From Lucinisca nassula (Eukaryota; Mollusca; Bivalvia; Lucinida; Lucinidae), in contig OY757011.1 of assembly GCA_963580285.1 (NCBI GenBank), positions 151,651,092-151,715,091 on the forward strand: a stretch of 64,000 nucleotides of DNA. The letters run 5' to 3'. A program made the translations under genes and the position numbers. A model generated the notes under the pieces. The model saw nothing but the letters and a program-made list of their open reading frames with translations. It was not told where the DNA came from and ran no database searches. Below, piece by piece: positions 63,302 to 64,000 of the stretch (the stretch's first letter is position 1; each line of letters starts with the position of its first letter).

Positions 63302-63361
63302 CTGGTAAAATAAAAATAATATAACATCAGAATGAACCTAGCAATACACTACACCCTCTTA

Positions 63362-63655
63362 GTTGGGCCCTGCCCATTGGGGCTTGGAGAAATAGATTGG
63401 ACTGCATGGTACTTCAATGCACAGCTGAAACCGACCACACATGAAAATCGCTTTGAAGGTCTTAGCCTGCCCAGACAAAGTGGTGAGAGTCGTCCATGCA
63501 TATAAACCCTATTGGTTTGTTTGGACAGCAGGGCTTGAGTTGTCATTCCAACTCACTGTCGGGTAAAAATTTCTACAAAATTGGAAGAAACGTCTCCGAA
63601 ATTACCTAAATAGTGTTGACACGGTCTTAAAACCTAAATTCAAACGAAACAACCT
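63362..63655 (-). mobile_element. S3 dispersed repeat, reverse orientation
   Basis: GCCCTGCCCATTGGGGCTTG to AAACCTAAATTCAAACGAAA. Confidence 0.75.
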
Positions 63656-63699
63656 CTTAATAACACAACTGCTGGGGTCCAATGCAGGAGCCCTGTTAT

Positions 63700-63908
63700 T
63701 TAACTCTTTTTTATCAAGTAGAATCTCCCTCCTTATATATGGCAGGAATCCACTTCAATTTCGAAATTTAGGGGTGACAGGTTGTGTTATCTTTAAAATT
63801 TATTCTGAAAATTGCTGAACCTTTTGCAAATAGTGTAGGCCTGCATTCTGCAGCATCTGACCTGGCCTGCAATGTTTGACAGGCTACCCGTTTTGGGCTT
63901 TACAGTCA
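63700..63908. mobile_element. M5 foldback MITE, truncated core
   Basis: TTTAACTCTTTTTTATCAAG, CTCCTTATATATGGCAGGAA, TTAGGGGTGACAGGTTGTGT, CTACCCGTTTTGGGCTTTAC. Confidence 0.65.
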
Positions 63909-64000
63909 TTTTTCTATATAATGCATACATTTTTGAGATCCATAATTAAACTGTTATATACAAAACCAAGTGGTAATGAAAAGTGTTGTTACAGAGGTTA

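Overview
The window is AT-rich invertebrate nuclear DNA made of intron-split coding sequence embedded in dense transposable-element debris. Several short repeat types (foldback elements with a CAAACAGTGTAGACC core, minisatellite-cored elements, tRNA-derived SINEs with CAAAC tails) resemble those of bivalve mollusc genomes. A bivalve is my best guess; this is inference from repeat style, not a marker gene.

One host gene can be supported. Fourteen minus-strand exons, spread from 63301 down to 1919, encode an uninterrupted internal part (about 596 codons) of tuberin (TSC2), the GTPase-activating subunit of the TSC1-TSC2 complex that restrains Rheb and mTORC1. All 28 splice sites are AG/GT and every exon junction keeps phase. 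The first exons (hamartin-binding end) lie beyond 64000 and the Rap/Rheb-GAP end lies below position 1. Introns run from 1.3 to 17.8 kb and hold nearly all the repeats.

Layout: 1-2.1 kb, exon 14 plus foldback elements and SINE pieces; 2.1-17.5 kb, a 15.5 kb intron of MITEs, SINEs, microsatellites and a 0.9 kb degenerate minisatellite; 17.5-21.2 kb, exons 13 and 12; 21.2-39.0 kb, a 17.8 kb intron of nested minisatellite-cored elements, including an element with terminal inverted repeats of about 6 kb sitting inside an array, and a 4287-bp element inside a 191-bp array; 39.0-42.7 kb, exons 11 and 10 around a decayed mariner; 44.3-49.6 kb, exons 9 and 8 around an internally deleted LINE; 49.5-63.3 kb, exons 8 to 1 with about one MITE or SINE per intron-kilobase.

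The most interesting content is the set of about ten elements sharing CAAGAG or CTAGAG at the 5' end, a 5' hairpin, an optional tandem core, a GACGGAC-rich tract, a 3' hairpin and terminal CTAA. Two of them can be excised in silico to restore the host repeat exactly, without target duplication, which is Helitron-like. Repeat labels used below: S1-S5 are SINE-like families, M1-M12 are foldback/MITE families, HLE means Helitron-like element; these are my working labels.
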